Assembly (NCBI RefSeq): GCF_000720725.1
Contig: NZ_JOCQ01000023.1
Coordinates: 37,135 to 101,134 of the forward strand
Reading direction: 5' to 3'
DNA from: Streptomyces rimosus subsp. rimosus
Lineage (GTDB): Bacteria > Actinomycetota > Actinomycetes > Streptomycetales > Streptomycetaceae
DNA length: 64,000 nucleotides
Below, in pieces: positions 41,864 to 49,998 of the stretch (position 1 is the stretch's first letter; each line of letters opens with the position of its first letter). A program made the position numbers and the translations under genes. The notes under the pieces are model-generated. The model saw only the letters and a program-made list of their open reading frames with translations, was not told the DNA's origin and ran no database searches.

Positions 41864-42732
41864 GTCGGCTTCTCCTCGGGCGGGTTGTGGGGGGTGGGCG
41901 TTCGGCCGGAGGTGTCGGGGGCGGGGGGCTGGTCGGAGTTGTCGGGGGCGCGGGGCCGGCCGGAGTTGTCCTGGTCGGAGTTTCGGCCGGAGCTGTCGGG
42001 GTCGTCCGCGTCGACGATTTCCACCGCTTGGTCGAGGAAGGAGGCCAGCAGGACGACGACGCCGCTGGCGACCTCCACCCCGACGGCGGCGTTGAGCAGC
42101 GGCACCGTGCCGCCCGAGGCCAGTGTGTTGAAGGTGCCGTACGGGAGGACGTTGGCCAGGTAGGCGGTCCCGGCGATCAGGCCGGCGGCGCCCAGCAGCA
42201 GGTAGGCGGCCTCCCCCGCCGCGTCCGCCATCGCGTACAGGCCGATCGGCCTTATCCGTTCCAGGGCGCGGTAGTCCACGGCGATGTACAGCAGGTGCAG
42301 GGCCGTCGCGACGACGACCCCGCCCTGGAAGCCGCCGCCGGGGCTGAGCTGGCCGTGGGCGACGATGTACAGGCCGATGAGCAGGGTCACCGGGAGCGCG
42401 ACCAGCGCGTAGCGGCGTACGGGCGGGGCGACGCGCGCCGGTTCGGGGCGTACCCGGTGCTCGTCGCTCGTCTGGCGGAGCAGTACGACGGTGCCCAGCG
42501 CCGCGCAGAACAGGATCGATTCCTCGCCCAGCGTGTCGAACGCCCGCTGGTCGAAGTTGACCGCCGCGACGACGTTGGAGGTGTGCCGGGCGAGGGCGGC
42601 CTCGACGGCCCGGACCCCGTACGGGTGCCAATCGCCGCCGAAGCCGGGCAGTTCCAGGCTCGCCGCGAACAGCAGGACGGCCAGACCCAGGCCGCCGACG
42701 GCCAGCACCCACAGCCGGGCGCGCCTGCTCAT
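41860..42732 (-). CDS. Mrp/Mnh antiporter subunit B (MnhB domain) with long N- and C-terminal extensions
   Basis: The 290-residue protein starts with one membrane helix, then NFDQRAFDTLGEESILFCAALGTVVLL, as found at the end of large MrpA proteins. The MnhB core follows (VTLLIGLYIVAHGQLSPGGGFQGGVVVATALHL). The C-terminal 60 residues are hydrophilic with repeated Asp-Asn-Ser-Asp (about five short units). The B domain is thus fused to an MrpA-like tail. ATG 42732 has AGGAGGGG upstream and overlaps the previous stop (ATGA). It belongs to the reduced antiporter operon. Confidence 0.9.
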   Translation of the reverse strand: MSRRARLWVLAVGGLGLAVLLFAASLELPGFGGDWHPYGVRAVEAALARHTSNVVAAVNFDQRAFDTLGEESILFCAALGTVVLLRQTSDEHRVRPEPARVAPPVRRYALVALPVTLLIGLYIVAHGQLSPGGGFQGGVVVATALHLLYIAVDYRALERIRPIGLYAMADAAGEAAYLLLGAAGLIAGTAYLANVLPYGTFNTLASGGTVPLLNAAVGVEVASGVVVLLASFLDQAVEIVDADDPDSSGRNSDQDNSGRPRAPDNSDQPPAPDTSGRTPTPHNPPEEKPT

Positions 42733-43043
42733 CGGCGCCCCTCCTGGTCCGTGCTGCCGGTCCGGTTCCCGGCATTGCGGTGGCTGCCGCCCTCCTTGCC
42801 CTTGCGCCGTACCTTCCGTACGGAGAGCAGCAGCATCAGCGGGGTGAGGGCGGAGCCGACCGCGAGCTGGGACAGGGCCACGTCCGGCGCCTGGAGGACG
42901 GCGAAGAGGAGGGCGAGGCTGAGGCCGAGCAGGGCCAGTACGGTCGACTGCCGGACCGGGTCGCGGGCCAGTACGGCGGCGGTCGAGGACGCCGCGACGA
43001 GTGCCAGGGCCAGCACGATCAGTACGTCAGCCACCGGCCGCAC
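42729..43043 (-). CDS. DUF4040 / MbhD-like antiporter accessory subunit
   Basis: This 104-residue, three-helix protein contains the DUF4040/MbhD pattern (AVLQAPDVALSQLAVGSALTPLMLLLSVRKV). In large MrpA proteins this segment is the domain that precedes the MnhB-like tail; here it is a separate gene. Start is GTG 43043 or GTG 43034, both overlapping the F-G gene. Together with the following gene it reconstitutes the MrpA C-terminal part without the large antiporter core of MrpA. Confidence 0.85.
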   Translation of the reverse strand: MRPVADVLIVLALALVAASSTAAVLARDPVRQSTVLALLGLSLALLFAVLQAPDVALSQLAVGSALTPLMLLLSVRKVRRKGKEGGSHRNAGNRTGSTDQEGRR

Positions 43044-43578
43044 CGCTCTGCCCGCCGGTGGTGTGCCGTTCGGGCCCGGTGGCCTGCGGGGTGTGCCCGG
43101 TGCCGCGCGGGGTGTGCCCGGTGGCGTGCCGGGCGGACAGCGCGCGTGTGGACACGATGTTCCCGCCGATCAGCAGCGCCCCGATCGCCAGGAGCTTGAC
43201 CATCGCCCGGCCCGGCCCGGTCGCGACGCACAGCGGCAGTACCACGAGCGGTACGCAGACCGCGGCGAGCGGCGTCATGGCACGGCCGAGGGCGCGTGCG
43301 ACGGGGTCGCGGGCCGGGCGTTCGGCCAGTTCGTCGGCGAGCAGCCGGGCGTAGACGAGGGTTCCGGCGGGGCCGAGGACCGCGAGGACGAGCGCGAGAT
43401 CGACGTACGAGGGCCGCGCGTAGCCCTGTGCGAGGAGCAGCAGGACCAGGCAGCCGGCCAGTGTCGCGAGGTTCTGCGCCATGACCCGGCGCCGTACGGG
43501 GCCGCTCGCCGCGCCCCACACGGTCGGCGCGAAGCCGACGAGGAGCAGGAGCGCGGCGGCCGACAGCCAGCCGTTCAC
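43027..43578 (-). CDS. Mrp/Mnh antiporter F-G fusion protein
   Basis: This 183-residue protein joins two small antiporter subunits. Residues about 10-85 look like MrpF (MAQNLATLAGCLVLLLLAQGYARPSYVDLALVLAVLGPAGTLVYAR). Residues about 95-145 resemble MrpG (ALGRAMTPLAAVCVPLVVL, then GRAMVKLLAIGALLIGG). A hydrophilic tail rich in Thr/Gly/His follows (repeat ATGHTPRGTGHTP). Usually mrpF and mrpG are separate genes. ATG 43578 overlaps the previous stop (ATGA) and its end overlaps the DUF4040 gene. Confidence 0.8.
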   Translation of the reverse strand: MNGWLSAAALLLLVGFAPTVWGAASGPVRRRVMAQNLATLAGCLVLLLLAQGYARPSYVDLALVLAVLGPAGTLVYARLLADELAERPARDPVARALGRAMTPLAAVCVPLVVLPLCVATGPGRAMVKLLAIGALLIGGNIVSTRALSARHATGHTPRGTGHTPQATGPERHTTGGQSGAAGG

Positions 43579-43790
43579 CTCGGCCGCCCGCGGTTCCCGT
43601 CACCCGCCGCGGCTCTGCGGGCGGCGCGTGCGGCGAACGCGCCGAGGAGCGCGGCCGCCGCGCCGACCAGGAACTCCAGCGTGTCCAGGCTGCTGACGAG
43701 CACCAGCCACAGGCCGGTCAGCACGGCCCACCAGACGGCCGGTTCGGCGGCCTTCGCCGCCGCGCCGGACGGCTTCACGGCACCGGACAT
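43575..43790 (-). CDS. Short Mrp/Mnh antiporter subunit E-like protein
   Basis: The 71-residue protein has two helices (AVWWAVLTGLWLVLVSSLDTLEFLVGAAAALLGAFAARAARR) that resemble only the N-terminal part of MrpE, which is normally about 150-170 residues. It is the first gene of the coupled antiporter operon. Whether the short form still serves as MrpE is unknown. It is followed by a Gly/Arg tail that overlaps the F-G gene. Confidence 0.7.
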   Translation of the reverse strand: MSGAVKPSGAAAKAAEPAVWWAVLTGLWLVLVSSLDTLEFLVGAAAALLGAFAARAARRAAAGDGNRGRPR

Positions 43791-43927
43791 GCACTCACCT
43801 CCGGCCTCGCCCGTACCCGGCCGTCAGGCTCTCATGCGGCACTCGCCAACCGGACGAACCGCGCCGAACGGACCATCCGGACGATGCACCCGCCCATTCC
43901 GCCCTGGGGACGCGCCGCCCGGGCCGG

Positions 43928-44299
43928 TCACCCCCGGCGAGCCCCGGCCACCACTCCGTCACCCACCGCCCCGCTGCCCGCCACCACCTCGGGATCGTCG
44001 CCGGCGGCGGCCAGCACCACGTCCAGCAGCCCCGGGAAGCGCGCCTCCAGGTCCTCGCGCCGCAGGTGCATCACAAGGCGGCGGCCCTCCCGCCGCTGAT
44101 GGAGCACACCGCTTTCGCGCAGCACCCGCCAGTGGTGACTGGCGGTGGACTTCGACACCTCGGGCAGCAGCTCGCCGCAGGAGCGCTCGGCCCCGTGGGC
44201 GAGACGGTGCACGATGCGCAGCCGGATCGGATGGGCGAACGCCTCCAGCACATCCGCGATGCGTAGTTCGGCGCGGTCGGGGTGACTCAGTACGGCCAT
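43928..44299 (-). CDS. ArsR-family helix-turn-helix repressor
   Basis: This 123-residue regulator has the ArsR winged HTH (ADVLEAFAHPIRLRIVHRLA, SCGELLPEVSKSTASHHWRVLRESGVL, RREGRRLVMHLRRED). No metal-binding CVC box is present, so it may sense a small molecule rather than a metal ion. It is divergent from the NTF2-like gene; between them lies TGTTCTAGAACA, a perfect palindrome and likely operator. Repression of the NTF2-like gene is the simplest model. Confidence 0.88.
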   Translation of the reverse strand: MAVLSHPDRAELRIADVLEAFAHPIRLRIVHRLAHGAERSCGELLPEVSKSTASHHWRVLRESGVLHQRREGRRLVMHLRREDLEARFPGLLDVVLAAAGDDPEVVAGSGAVGDGVVAGARRG

Positions 44300-44378
44300 G
44301 CTCCGAGCGTACGCGGAGGCACCGACACCCGGACCACGTCCCCGCCCCCTCCCCGCGGTCCGCCGAATTGATTGCTAC

Positions 44379-44390
44379 TGTTCTAGAACA
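44379..44390. promoter_or_regulatory. Perfect 12-bp palindrome, likely ArsR operator
   Basis: TGTTCTAGAACA lies in the 156-bp divergent region, 66 bp before the NTF2-like ATG and 80 bp before the ArsR start. ArsR-type dimers bind such short dyads. Position near both promoters supports the idea. Confidence 0.55.
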
Positions 44391-44455
44391 TACGAACTGA
44401 CGCGCGGCAGGCCGTTCGGACCGACCTGCCGCGCCCCTCTCACGAAGGAGCCCCC

Positions 44456-44842
44456 ATGGCCCTCCACCAGGACAACTACTCCCTCGGCAAGCAGTTCCAC
44501 GCCGCGCTCGTCACCGGCGACTGGGCGGCGATCCGCTCCCTGCTGCACGACGACGCGGTCTGGGAGCTGCCCGGCGACAACACGATCTCCGGCACCGCGG
44601 AAGGCGCCGACGCGATCGTCGAACACGCCCGCAAGATCGCCGGGTACGGAGTGAACTTCACCCTGCTCCACATCCTCGTCAGCCGCCGCAACATGGCACT
44701 CTCCCTGCACAACACCGCACGGCGCGGGGACACGGTGCTGGACGAGCACCTGTCCACGGTGTGCACGGTGCGCGACGGCAAGATCGCGGCCATCGAGACC
44801 TACCTGTCCGACGTGGACGGCATGAACGCCTTCTTCGTCTGA
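44456..44842 (+). CDS. NTF2-like (SnoaL/ketosteroid-isomerase-like) protein
   Basis: The 128-residue protein fits the NTF2/SnoaL fold: FHAALVTGDWAAIRSLLHDDAVWELPGDNTISG, then DTVLDEHLSTVCTVRDGKI and IAAIETYLSDVDGMNAFF. Such cones bind small hydrophobic molecules; some catalyse isomerisation or cyclisation. AAGGAG precedes the ATG at 44456. It is divergent from ArsR, its probable repressor. Its last 43 bases overlap the convergent CocE-type gene. Substrate is unknown. Confidence 0.85.
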   Translation: MALHQDNYSLGKQFHAALVTGDWAAIRSLLHDDAVWELPGDNTISGTAEGADAIVEHARKIAGYGVNFTLLHILVSRRNMALSLHNTARRGDTVLDEHLSTVCTVRDGKIAAIETYLSDVDGMNAFFV

Positions 44843-46557
44843 GGTTCGCCGCTCTCCCGCGGCGCCGTCACGGGCTCCGCCCGCGGCAGGACCAGCGCCG
44901 ACGGATGGTGCACGGTGATCCCGGTCGCCACCAGCCGGGTGGCCGTCGCCAGGGGCTCGCCCGTACCGGTGTTGCGGGCGAAGCGCGGGTGGGCGCCGCC
45001 GCTGACCTGGAGGCGGATGCGGTGCCCGGCGGCGAAGGAGTGGGCGGTGGGGCTCATGTCCACCGTCACTTCCGCCGGGCCGGGCGCGGCCGTGGCGGGG
45101 TCCAGGCGCCGTATCCCGTCGCAGACGTTGGTCGAGCGGCCCCGTTCGTCCACGTCGCAGAGCCGTACGAACACGTCGGCGTGCCCGGTGTCGGCGCCGA
45201 CCCGCAGGTGCACGGCGGCCGTGCCGAGGATCTCGGCCGGCTCGGTGAGCGGCGGGGTGGTGAAGGTCAGCACGTCGTCCCGGGCCTCCAGGGCGGCATT
45301 GTCGCGCGGACCGGCCGTCCGGGACAGCAAGGGGCCGCCGACCGACGGCGTCGGGTCGGCCGGGTCGTAGCGGAAGGACACCGGAGGCGCCGCGGCCTCG
45401 GGAGCGCGGCCGTTCAGCAGGCCGTCGCCCGTCAGGTACCAGCGGCGGCCCGTAGCGGCCGGTGGCCAGTCGGGCAGGTCGCGCCATTCCTGACGGCCGC
45501 CCACGTGCACACGGGCCCGCGCCTCGCGCAGGCCGGACGGGTCGTCGCACAGGTGGGCCCGCAGCCAGGCGAGGCTTTCGGCGAAGACCTCGGGCCAGCC
45601 CTGCTGCATCGCGGAGTTGTGCGTCCAGGGGCCGACGAGCAGCGCGGTGTCGCAGCCGGCGCGTCGCAGCCGGTCGTACTGCTCCAGCGTCTGGTCGAGG
45701 CACACGTCGTACCAGCCGGTGATCAGGCTGGTCGGTACGGCCGGGTGCGCGGCAGCGGCGCCCGCGTCCGCGCCCTGCCAGTGGGCGTCGTCCCGGTCGG
45801 GCCGGGCCATCGCCTCGTCCAGGAACGGCACCCGGCCGCCCAGGCCGGGTACGTACGCCTCGCCGAGCGGCAGCTTGCGGGTGATCGCGGGGAGGTGGCG
45901 TTGCAGGCGCAGCGCGGCCCGCACCATGGCCAGGGCGCCCCGCCCGTAATGCAGCCGCCCGACCGCGGAAACCAGAGCGCTCTCCAGGGCGAGGGGGCCG
46001 CCCGAGGGGTAGAAGAACCCGTGGATGTCGTGCAGCCCGACCTGGACGACCATCGCGCGCAGTTCCGGCGGCGGGTCGGCGGCGAGGGCCCACTGGGCGT
46101 AGCCGAGGGCGCTGGGCCCGATCGTCCCGAGAACGCCGGTGAACCAGGACTGTTCGCGCAGCCACGCGACGGCCGCCCGCCCGTCGGCCGCCTCGTGCTG
46201 CCACAGGGCGTACTCCCCGCCGGACCCGCCGGTGCCACGGGCACTCTGCAGGACGACGTGGAAGCCCTGTTCCGCGAAGAGCAGGCCGAACATGGGCGCC
46301 CACGGAATGCCCCGGCCGTACGGGGAGCGGACCAGCAGCGTGGGGAAGTCCCCGTCGGCGCGGGGGAAGTAATGGTCGGTCAGCAGCGGGCTGCCGTCGG
46401 CGGCGGGCACGACGAGGCCCCGCTCGCAAGAGACGTCGTACTGCCGGGGCGGCATGCCGCGCCAGGTGCGCCGCACGGCCCGGGCGAGCAGGGGCGGCTT
46501 CCTGGCCGCCTTCCGGGACGAGGAATGGGCGGAAGGGTGGTGCGTCGCTGTCGTCAC
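44800..46557 (-). CDS. CocE/NonD-family serine hydrolase (X-Pro dipeptidyl-peptidase-like)
   Basis: This 585-residue enzyme has an alpha/beta-hydrolase core with nucleophile Ser in GTIGPSALGYAQ, acid Asp in ITGWYDVCLDQT and His in VGPWTHNSAMQQ. A jelly-roll C-terminal domain (RWYLTGDGLLN to GGAHPRFARNTGTG) is typical of the CocE/NonD family, which hydrolyses esters or amides such as cocaine or acyl peptides. No signal peptide is evident. GTG 46557 has GAGG upstream; longer frames cross the TetR gene. It is divergent from a TetR regulator, with an operator-like palindrome between. Substrate unknown. Confidence 0.9.
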   Translation of the reverse strand: MTTATHHPSAHSSSRKAARKPPLLARAVRRTWRGMPPRQYDVSCERGLVVPAADGSPLLTDHYFPRADGDFPTLLVRSPYGRGIPWAPMFGLLFAEQGFHVVLQSARGTGGSGGEYALWQHEAADGRAAVAWLREQSWFTGVLGTIGPSALGYAQWALAADPPPELRAMVVQVGLHDIHGFFYPSGGPLALESALVSAVGRLHYGRGALAMVRAALRLQRHLPAITRKLPLGEAYVPGLGGRVPFLDEAMARPDRDDAHWQGADAGAAAAHPAVPTSLITGWYDVCLDQTLEQYDRLRRAGCDTALLVGPWTHNSAMQQGWPEVFAESLAWLRAHLCDDPSGLREARARVHVGGRQEWRDLPDWPPAATGRRWYLTGDGLLNGRAPEAAAPPVSFRYDPADPTPSVGGPLLSRTAGPRDNAALEARDDVLTFTTPPLTEPAEILGTAAVHLRVGADTGHADVFVRLCDVDERGRSTNVCDGIRRLDPATAAPGPAEVTVDMSPTAHSFAAGHRIRLQVSGGAHPRFARNTGTGEPLATATRLVATGITVHHPSALVLPRAEPVTAPRESGEPQTKKAFMPSTSDR

Positions 46558-46647
46558 GGTGCCTCGATTCCTGGTGCGGACCGGTTCGTTCCGCCGGCCC
46601 GGCCACTCCCCGACCGGGCCGGCGTCCGGCCGACATATTTCCCGTAC

Positions 46648-46657
46648 GTCGTACGAC
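46648..46657. promoter_or_regulatory. 10-bp palindrome between CocE-type and TetR genes
   Basis: GTCGTACGAC at 46648-46657 is a perfect palindrome, next to another CGTACG; TetR dimers often bind such sites. It is about 45 bp before the TetR start codon. Confidence 0.45.
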
Positions 46658-46702
46658 AATAGCGGATGGTTGGATGGACGCGGACAGCGAAGAGAGGTTG
46701 CC

Positions 46703-47455
46703 GTGACGCGTACAGGCACATCAGGCCGTGCTGCCGGGGTGGATCCCGAGGCCTTGTGGGCGCCGGCCGCACGTCCGCGGCGCGGCCGCCCGCCGGCCCA
46801 CAGCCGGGCCGCGGTCACCGCCGCGGCCGTCGCCCTCGCCGACGCCGAAGGGCTCGGCGCCGTCACGATGCGCGCGGTCGCGGCCCGGATCGGGGCCGGC
46901 ACGATGTCGCTCTACAGCTATGTGCCCAACAAGGAGACGCTGCTGGAGCTGATGATCGACGAGGTCGGCGGCGGCCACCGGCTGCCCGAACCGTCCGGCG
47001 ACTGGCGCGCGGACCTGCGCCGCCTCTTCCACGAGCAGCGCGCGATCATGCGGCGCCACCCCTGGCTGCCCGCCGCGCTGCCCGCACGGCAGACGTTCGG
47101 CCCGAACACCCTCGCCGCCCTGGAGTACGCGCTCACCGTCCTGGCGCCCGCGGGCCTGGACGCCCGGGCCGGGCTGGAGGTCTTCAGCCTGCTCTCCGGT
47201 TTCGTGGCCAGTCACGTCACCCACGAACTCGCCCAGGAACAGGCCGCCCACAACGCGGACAACGCGGGTGACGCGGGCAACACCGCCCACGCATTCCACG
47301 AAGCCCAGACCCGCTACCTGCGCTCCCCCGCCGTCGCGGACGCCTACCCGACCGTCTCCCACGCCCTGACGGAACCCGACGCCGCCCCCTCCCCCGACGC
47401 CACCTTCGACCGCCTCCTCGACCGCATGATCAACGGCCTTGCGGGGGCGGGCTGA
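46703..47455 (+). CDS. TetR-family transcriptional regulator
   Basis: This 250-residue TetR repressor has the N-terminal HTH AAVALADAEGLGAVTMRAVAARIGAGTMSLYSYVPNKETLLELMIDE and a ligand domain of the TetR_C type (MRRHPWLPAALPARQTFGPN and later). GTG 46703 follows AGAGAGG. It is divergent from the CocE-type hydrolase and probably represses it and itself. A low-complexity stretch (AHNADNAGDAGNTAHAF) is present in the ligand domain. Confidence 0.88.
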   Translation: MTRTGTSGRAAGVDPEALWAPAARPRRGRPPAHSRAAVTAAAVALADAEGLGAVTMRAVAARIGAGTMSLYSYVPNKETLLELMIDEVGGGHRLPEPSGDWRADLRRLFHEQRAIMRRHPWLPAALPARQTFGPNTLAALEYALTVLAPAGLDARAGLEVFSLLSGFVASHVTHELAQEQAAHNADNAGDAGNTAHAFHEAQTRYLRSPAVADAYPTVSHALTEPDAAPSPDATFDRLLDRMINGLAGAG

Positions 47456-47613
47456 GCCGGACGGGCGGAGCACCGGGCGCAAGCGGCAACAAGGGCGCGC
47501 GAGCGCGGGAAACCGGCTGCCCGGCATGATCCACCAACGCTAAGATGCCCCGGCGGAGGGCCCGCACAGCCCGTCCCGCCCGTACCGCCCCTCCTGCGGA
47601 AAGGCAGCCGACC

Positions 47614-48201
47614 ATGACCGCACACTCCACCGGTGCCGATGCCGCAACGCCGCGAGGGCCGTGGCTCGGCCCGGGGGTCGTGGTGCTGACCGGGATTCAG
47701 GCGGCCGGGAAGTCGACCGTGGCGCAGGCGCTCGCGGAGCGGCTGGAGCGGTCGGTGCATCTGCGGGGGGACACGTTCCGGCGGATGGTCGTACGGGGGC
47801 GGGCGGAGATGACGCCGGACGCCGGTGAGACCGCCCTCGCCCAGCTGCGGCTGCGGCACCGGCTCACGGCCCTCTGTGCCGACCAGTACGCGCAGGCCGG
47901 GTTCACCGTGATCGCGCAGGACATCCTGCTCGGCGAGCACCTGACCGAGATGGCCGAGCACATCCGGACCCGCCCGCTCGCGGTGGTCGTCCTGACGCCC
48001 GACGCGTCGGCGGTCGAGCGGCGGGAGGCGACCCGGTCCAAGACGGCCTACGGGCCCGACTGGAGTGTGCGGGACCTCGATACGGCGCTGCGCGAGCACA
48101 CCCCGCCCATCGGGCTGTGGCTGGACACCACCGAGCAGACCGTCGAGCAGACGGTGGACGAGATCCTGGCCCGCGCCTGGACCGAAGGCGCCATCGCCTG
48201 A
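47614..48201 (+). CDS. P-loop kinase-like ATPase (chloramphenicol phosphotransferase/AAA_33-like)
   Basis: The 195-residue protein has Walker A LTGIQAAGKSTVAQALAERL, a phosphate-receiver-like HLRGDTFRRMVV, and an arginine-rich lid (DASAVERREATRSKTAY). This is the layout of small-molecule and CPT-like kinases. Substrate cannot be told from sequence. ATG 47614 has GGAAAGG upstream. It is downstream of the TetR gene (160 bp) on the same strand and converges with the SLT gene. No resistance role is shown. Confidence 0.78.
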   Translation: MTAHSTGADAATPRGPWLGPGVVVLTGIQAAGKSTVAQALAERLERSVHLRGDTFRRMVVRGRAEMTPDAGETALAQLRLRHRLTALCADQYAQAGFTVIAQDILLGEHLTEMAEHIRTRPLAVVVLTPDASAVERREATRSKTAYGPDWSVRDLDTALREHTPPIGLWLDTTEQTVEQTVDEILARAWTEGAIA

Positions 48202-48234
48202 GCCGTCCGCCCGGCGTCCGCGGCCGGCGGCCGG

Positions 48235-48675
48235 TCAGTAGCCCTTCGGCGGCCGGGTCGGGTCGGCCTGCTGCACCCGCTCCGCGAAGTTCGAGCCGGA
48301 GGTGTTGACGCCGTAGCGGTCGCGGACGTACCCGATGGTCGCGCCCATGCACGCGACCACGTCGTACGGGGTGCGGGCCGTGCCGTCGAGGTGGTACGCC
48401 GCGAAGGTCGGCGGGACGCACTGGGTCGCGCCGCGCGAGCAGTTGCGCGGGTGGCCGTCCGTCATGACCGGCCCCCAGGCATTGCCGTCGGTGGTGTTCA
48501 CCCGCCAGCGCGGGTGGTTGTACGAGGACTCCCGCCGCGCGATGGTGACCAGCGCCGGAACGCCGTACCGCGGGTCCATGCCGGTCAGTTCGCACGCCAC
48601 CCGGGCGTATGCGCCCATGGCCTCCTTGCCCGACGCGTCGTCGGGGTCGTGGTACTCCACCTCGGAAAGCTCCAC
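48235..48675 (-). CDS. Transglycosylase SLT-like domain protein
   Basis: This protein of about 146 residues has the lysozyme-like SLT pattern: ALVTIARRESSYNHPRWRVN with the catalytic Glu, NAWGPVMTDGHPRNCSRGATQCVPPTFAAYHLDG, and DVVACMGATIGYVRDRYGV. Four cysteines may form disulfides in an exported protein, but no clear signal peptide is found. The start is uncertain: GTG 48675 has AGGGGAG upstream, while the frame stays open further to about 48957. SLT enzymes cut peptidoglycan glycan chains. It is divergent from the DUF5949-like gene and converges with the kinase-like gene. Confidence 0.65.
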   Translation of the reverse strand: MELSEVEYHDPDDASGKEAMGAYARVACELTGMDPRYGVPALVTIARRESSYNHPRWRVNTTDGNAWGPVMTDGHPRNCSRGATQCVPPTFAAYHLDGTARTPYDVVACMGATIGYVRDRYGVNTSGSNFAERVQQADPTRPPKGY

Positions 48676-48928
48676 CGGCCCCCGCTCCCCTCCGCCGCCC
48701 GGCACGCGCCGCGGCCCGCTGCCGGGCCTGCCCCCATGGTGCCCGTCCGCCCGGCGCGCGAACCGGCCCGCCGCCCCGCCGGCCGCCGCTGCCGCGGGCG
48801 TACGGAGCCGGTGCGGTCGCCGGTACGGGTGACCGGGCGGGTCTCGTTCGGCTGGGATGCCGACAGGGCTCGTCCAACCGGGTGAAGCCCGCGCACGACG
48901 GCTCCCGGAGGTCACTAAGGTGCCCGCC

Positions 48929-49444
48929 ATGACCACATCCCAGACCACCACCGGCACCCCTCCGAACAGTCAGCTGGGCACCCTCATGATGATCGGATGG
49001 AGCGGCGCCCACCCCGAGGACGGTCACGATGTGCCCTTCCTGCTCTCCTACTCCCTCGGGGACGGCAAGGACGGCCCGGAGGCCGGGACGGAGGCCATGG
49101 GCAGGATGCTCGGCCAGGCCGGGCTGCTGGTCGGCGGCGAGCTCCAGGACGCCTCCCGCACGCCCAGCCTCCCGCTGACGCTGATCGTCGAGGCCGGGCA
49201 GGCGGTGCTGACCATGCCGGTCTTCACCGCACAGTGCCCGGTGCCGCCGGAGTGGCTGGCGGCGGCCGACCACCGCAAGCAGGTGTACGGCATGTTCGCC
49301 ACCCGGCCCTGGCCCGAGGCGCGGCCGGGCGGCCCGGTCAGCGAGGACATGCTGCGGGCCTTCGCAGGCGACGAAGGCGTGATCAGGAGTTCCGCGCACT
49401 GCCTCATCCCCGTGCGCACCCTGCGGGGTTCCGCCGCGTCCTGA
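48929..49444 (+). CDS. DUF5949-like conserved actinobacterial protein
   Basis: The 171-residue protein has LGTLMMIGWSGAHPEDGHDVPFLLSYSLGDG, a middle SLPLTLIVEAGQAVLTMPV and PVPPEWLAAADHR, and a late MFATRPWPEARPGGPV. I recall this layout as DUF5949, found almost only in streptomycetes; no function is known. ATG 48929 is the sensible start. There are no signal peptide or membrane segments. It is followed by the small antitoxin-like gene. Confidence 0.65.
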   Translation: MTTSQTTTGTPPNSQLGTLMMIGWSGAHPEDGHDVPFLLSYSLGDGKDGPEAGTEAMGRMLGQAGLLVGGELQDASRTPSLPLTLIVEAGQAVLTMPVFTAQCPVPPEWLAAADHRKQVYGMFATRPWPEARPGGPVSEDMLRAFAGDEGVIRSSAHCLIPVRTLRGSAAS

Positions 49445-49574
49445 ACGCGCGGCGCCGGCCGGCCCGCGCCGCGCCCGGCCCGGTCCGTGCGGCAGCGCGC
49501 CACCCCGGATGCGGATCCGTCCGTCGGCGGTGACCCTGGAGACATGGGGGCGACAGTGGCGAGGAGGACGACTC

Positions 49575-49769
49575 ATGTCCGTGATGGACAAGCTCAAGCA
49601 GATGCTGAAGGGCCACGAGGACCAGGCCGGCAAGGGCGTCGACAAGGCCGGCGACTTCGTCGACGAGAAGTCGCAGGGCAAGTACAGCGGCCAGGTGGAC
49701 TCGGCCCAGGACAAGCTCAAGCAGCAGTTCGGCAGCGATCAGGACCAGGACCGGCCGCCGCAGTCCTGA
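49575..49769 (+). CDS. MT0933/Rv0909-type antitoxin-like small protein
   Basis: The 64-residue protein, VMDKLKQMLKGHEDQAGKGV followed by Asp-Lys-Ala-Gly and DKLKQQFG, is typical of the MT0933_antitox family. These small charged, helical proteins are abundant in actinomycetes and often not paired with a toxin. No toxin gene is adjacent. GAGGAGGAC precedes ATG 49575. A strong 14-bp hairpin terminator follows. Confidence 0.85.
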   Translation: MSVMDKLKQMLKGHEDQAGKGVDKAGDFVDEKSQGKYSGQVDSAQDKLKQQFGSDQDQDRPPQS

Positions 49770-49781
49770 TCACGCTCGGTT

Positions 49782-49818
49782 CCGGGCCGGACGCCGCCTG
49801 TCAGGGCGTCCGGCCCGG
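49782..49818 (+). terminator. Strong intrinsic-type hairpin after the antitoxin-like gene
   Basis: CCGGGCCGGACGCC (49782-49795) pairs perfectly with GGCGTCCGGCCCGG (49805-49818) around a 9-base loop, 13 bp after the stop. No T-run, as is normal for streptomycetes. Confidence 0.8.
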
Positions 49819-49998
49819 CACTCTTGTCACGCTCCGGCTCACTCGTCAAGAGCCACGACACGCCTTCACCCGTTCGAGGGATACAACCGTGCCTGATCGA
49901 TTCTCCTCGGACACATCCCGCTACCGTTTTTCCGCACCCCGGTCCCCGGTGCCAACAGCGAGAAGCCGCTCTGCGGCCTGCGCACCGGTGGGGGCGAC

